Shown here in pieces: positions 63,757 through 64,000 of a stretch of DNA of 64,000 nucleotides; position 1 is the stretch's first letter, and each line of letters opens with the position of its first letter. Made by a program: the position numbers and the translations under genes. The stretch lies in the NCBI RefSeq assembly GCF_000014565.1, contig NC_008268.1, positions 5,894,501 to 5,958,500 of the forward strand. Reading direction: 5' to 3'. Source of the stretch: Rhodococcus jostii RHA1. GTDB taxonomy: Bacteria > Actinomycetota > Actinomycetes > Mycobacteriales > Mycobacteriaceae. The notes beneath the pieces are model-generated. The model was not told the origin of the DNA. It saw only the letters and a program-made list of their open reading frames with translations, and did not search any database.

Positions 63757-64000
63757 CGCCCTCAGCTCGGCGAAAGTCCGTGGCCGGGACGGGCTGAGGA
63801 CTTCGGCCCAGCGACTGCGGGTGTCGGCACTGCCCATCCTGCAGTGCGCGATCGCTGCCGGCGCCGCCTGGTGGGTGGCGACGGTGGTGATCGGTCACCC
63901 GACGCCGTTCTTCGCGCCGATCGCGGCGGTGGTGTCGCTGGGGCTGTCGCTCGGCGCCCGCCTGCGCCGTTCCGTCGAATTGGTGGCCGGTGTCACGATC
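63743..64000 (+). CDS. FUSC-family (aromatic acid exporter-like) membrane protein, C-terminus cut by window edge
   Basis: The frame is open to the window end. The seen part has a basic lead (SSAKVRGRDGLRTSAQRLRV), then hydrophobic helices with ALPILQCAIAAGAAWWVATV, GHPTPFFAPIAAVVSLGLSL and ARLRRSVELVAGV, typical of FUSC-like proteins. The start is unclear: TTG at 63743 overlaps the DUF3151 gene, or GTG at 63821. Function would be export of small aromatic or related compounds, inferred. Confidence 0.65.
   Translation, partial: MASVNALSSAKVRGRDGLRTSAQRLRVSALPILQCAIAAGAAWWVATVVIGHPTPFFAPIAAVVSLGLSLGARLRRSVELVAGVTI

Overview
The window reads as chromosomal DNA of a high-GC mycolic-acid-containing actinomycete, most probably Rhodococcus of the R. 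jostii/opacus type. Support comes from an antigen-85-like mycolyltransferase, an iniB-iniA-iniC locus, an HspR-controlled dnaK-grpE-dnaJ-hspR operon, HspR-type operators before dnaK and clpB, many GTG starts and 4-nt stop/start overlaps. From recalled family knowledge, not an alignment, much of the gene set (MalT-type regulator, iniBAC, dnaK operon, DUF3151 gene, fba, DedA, GH76, TrmH, pyrE, clpB, type II flavohaemoprotein) matches the M. tuberculosis interval around Rv0339c-Rv0385, reshuffled and interrupted by Rhodococcus-specific genes.

Region 1 (1-14.9 kb) is an envelope-stress locus. On the minus strand lie two secreted chymotrypsin-fold proteases, a shortened membrane-anchored Hsp70-like protein, a LuxR/MalT-type regulator without an ATPase domain, and a full Hsp70-like ATPase with a membrane anchor and a Pro/Ala tail. 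Divergent from these is iniB (1117 residues of Gly/Ala/Leu repeats), then two tandem hairpins, then the dynamin-like GTPase pair iniA-iniC. The shared intergenic region carries four GGGGA-type boxes resembling MalT boxes.

Region 2 (15-22 kb) holds a DUF2252 protein, galT-galK with a scarred downstream junction made of galE and sugar-ABC-ATPase (MalK-type) remnants, a 5'-truncated IS605-type tnpB, a DinB-fold protein and small secreted or membrane proteins, one with an acidic 14-residue repeat.

Region 3 (22-45.9 kb) holds dnaK-grpE-dnaJ-hspR, a NarL-type two-component system, a stress cluster (DJ-1/PfpI, FAD-Rieske oxidoreductase, Zn-alcohol dehydrogenase, ChaB-like, CinA C-domain), an acyl-CoA synthetase, a trio of flavohaemoprotein-type genes, a mycolyltransferase, clpB, two membrane-anchored proteins, an SDR and pyrE.

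Region 4 (46-64 kb) holds MarR-MFS, a Baeyer-Villiger monooxygenase/SRPBCC pair, DUF1992, a BenE-type permease with a long palindrome, a gamma-butyrolactone-receptor-like TetR, YhhN, a lipoprotein, TrmH, GH76, a flavin-dependent monooxygenase, a COG0523 GTPase behind a Zur-like box, two DedA proteins, fba, a proline-rich membrane protein, DUF3151 and the start of a FUSC-type membrane protein. No rRNA, tRNA, CRISPR array or intact mobile element was seen. Unlisted gaps of a few hundred bases show only promoter-like AT-richer DNA.
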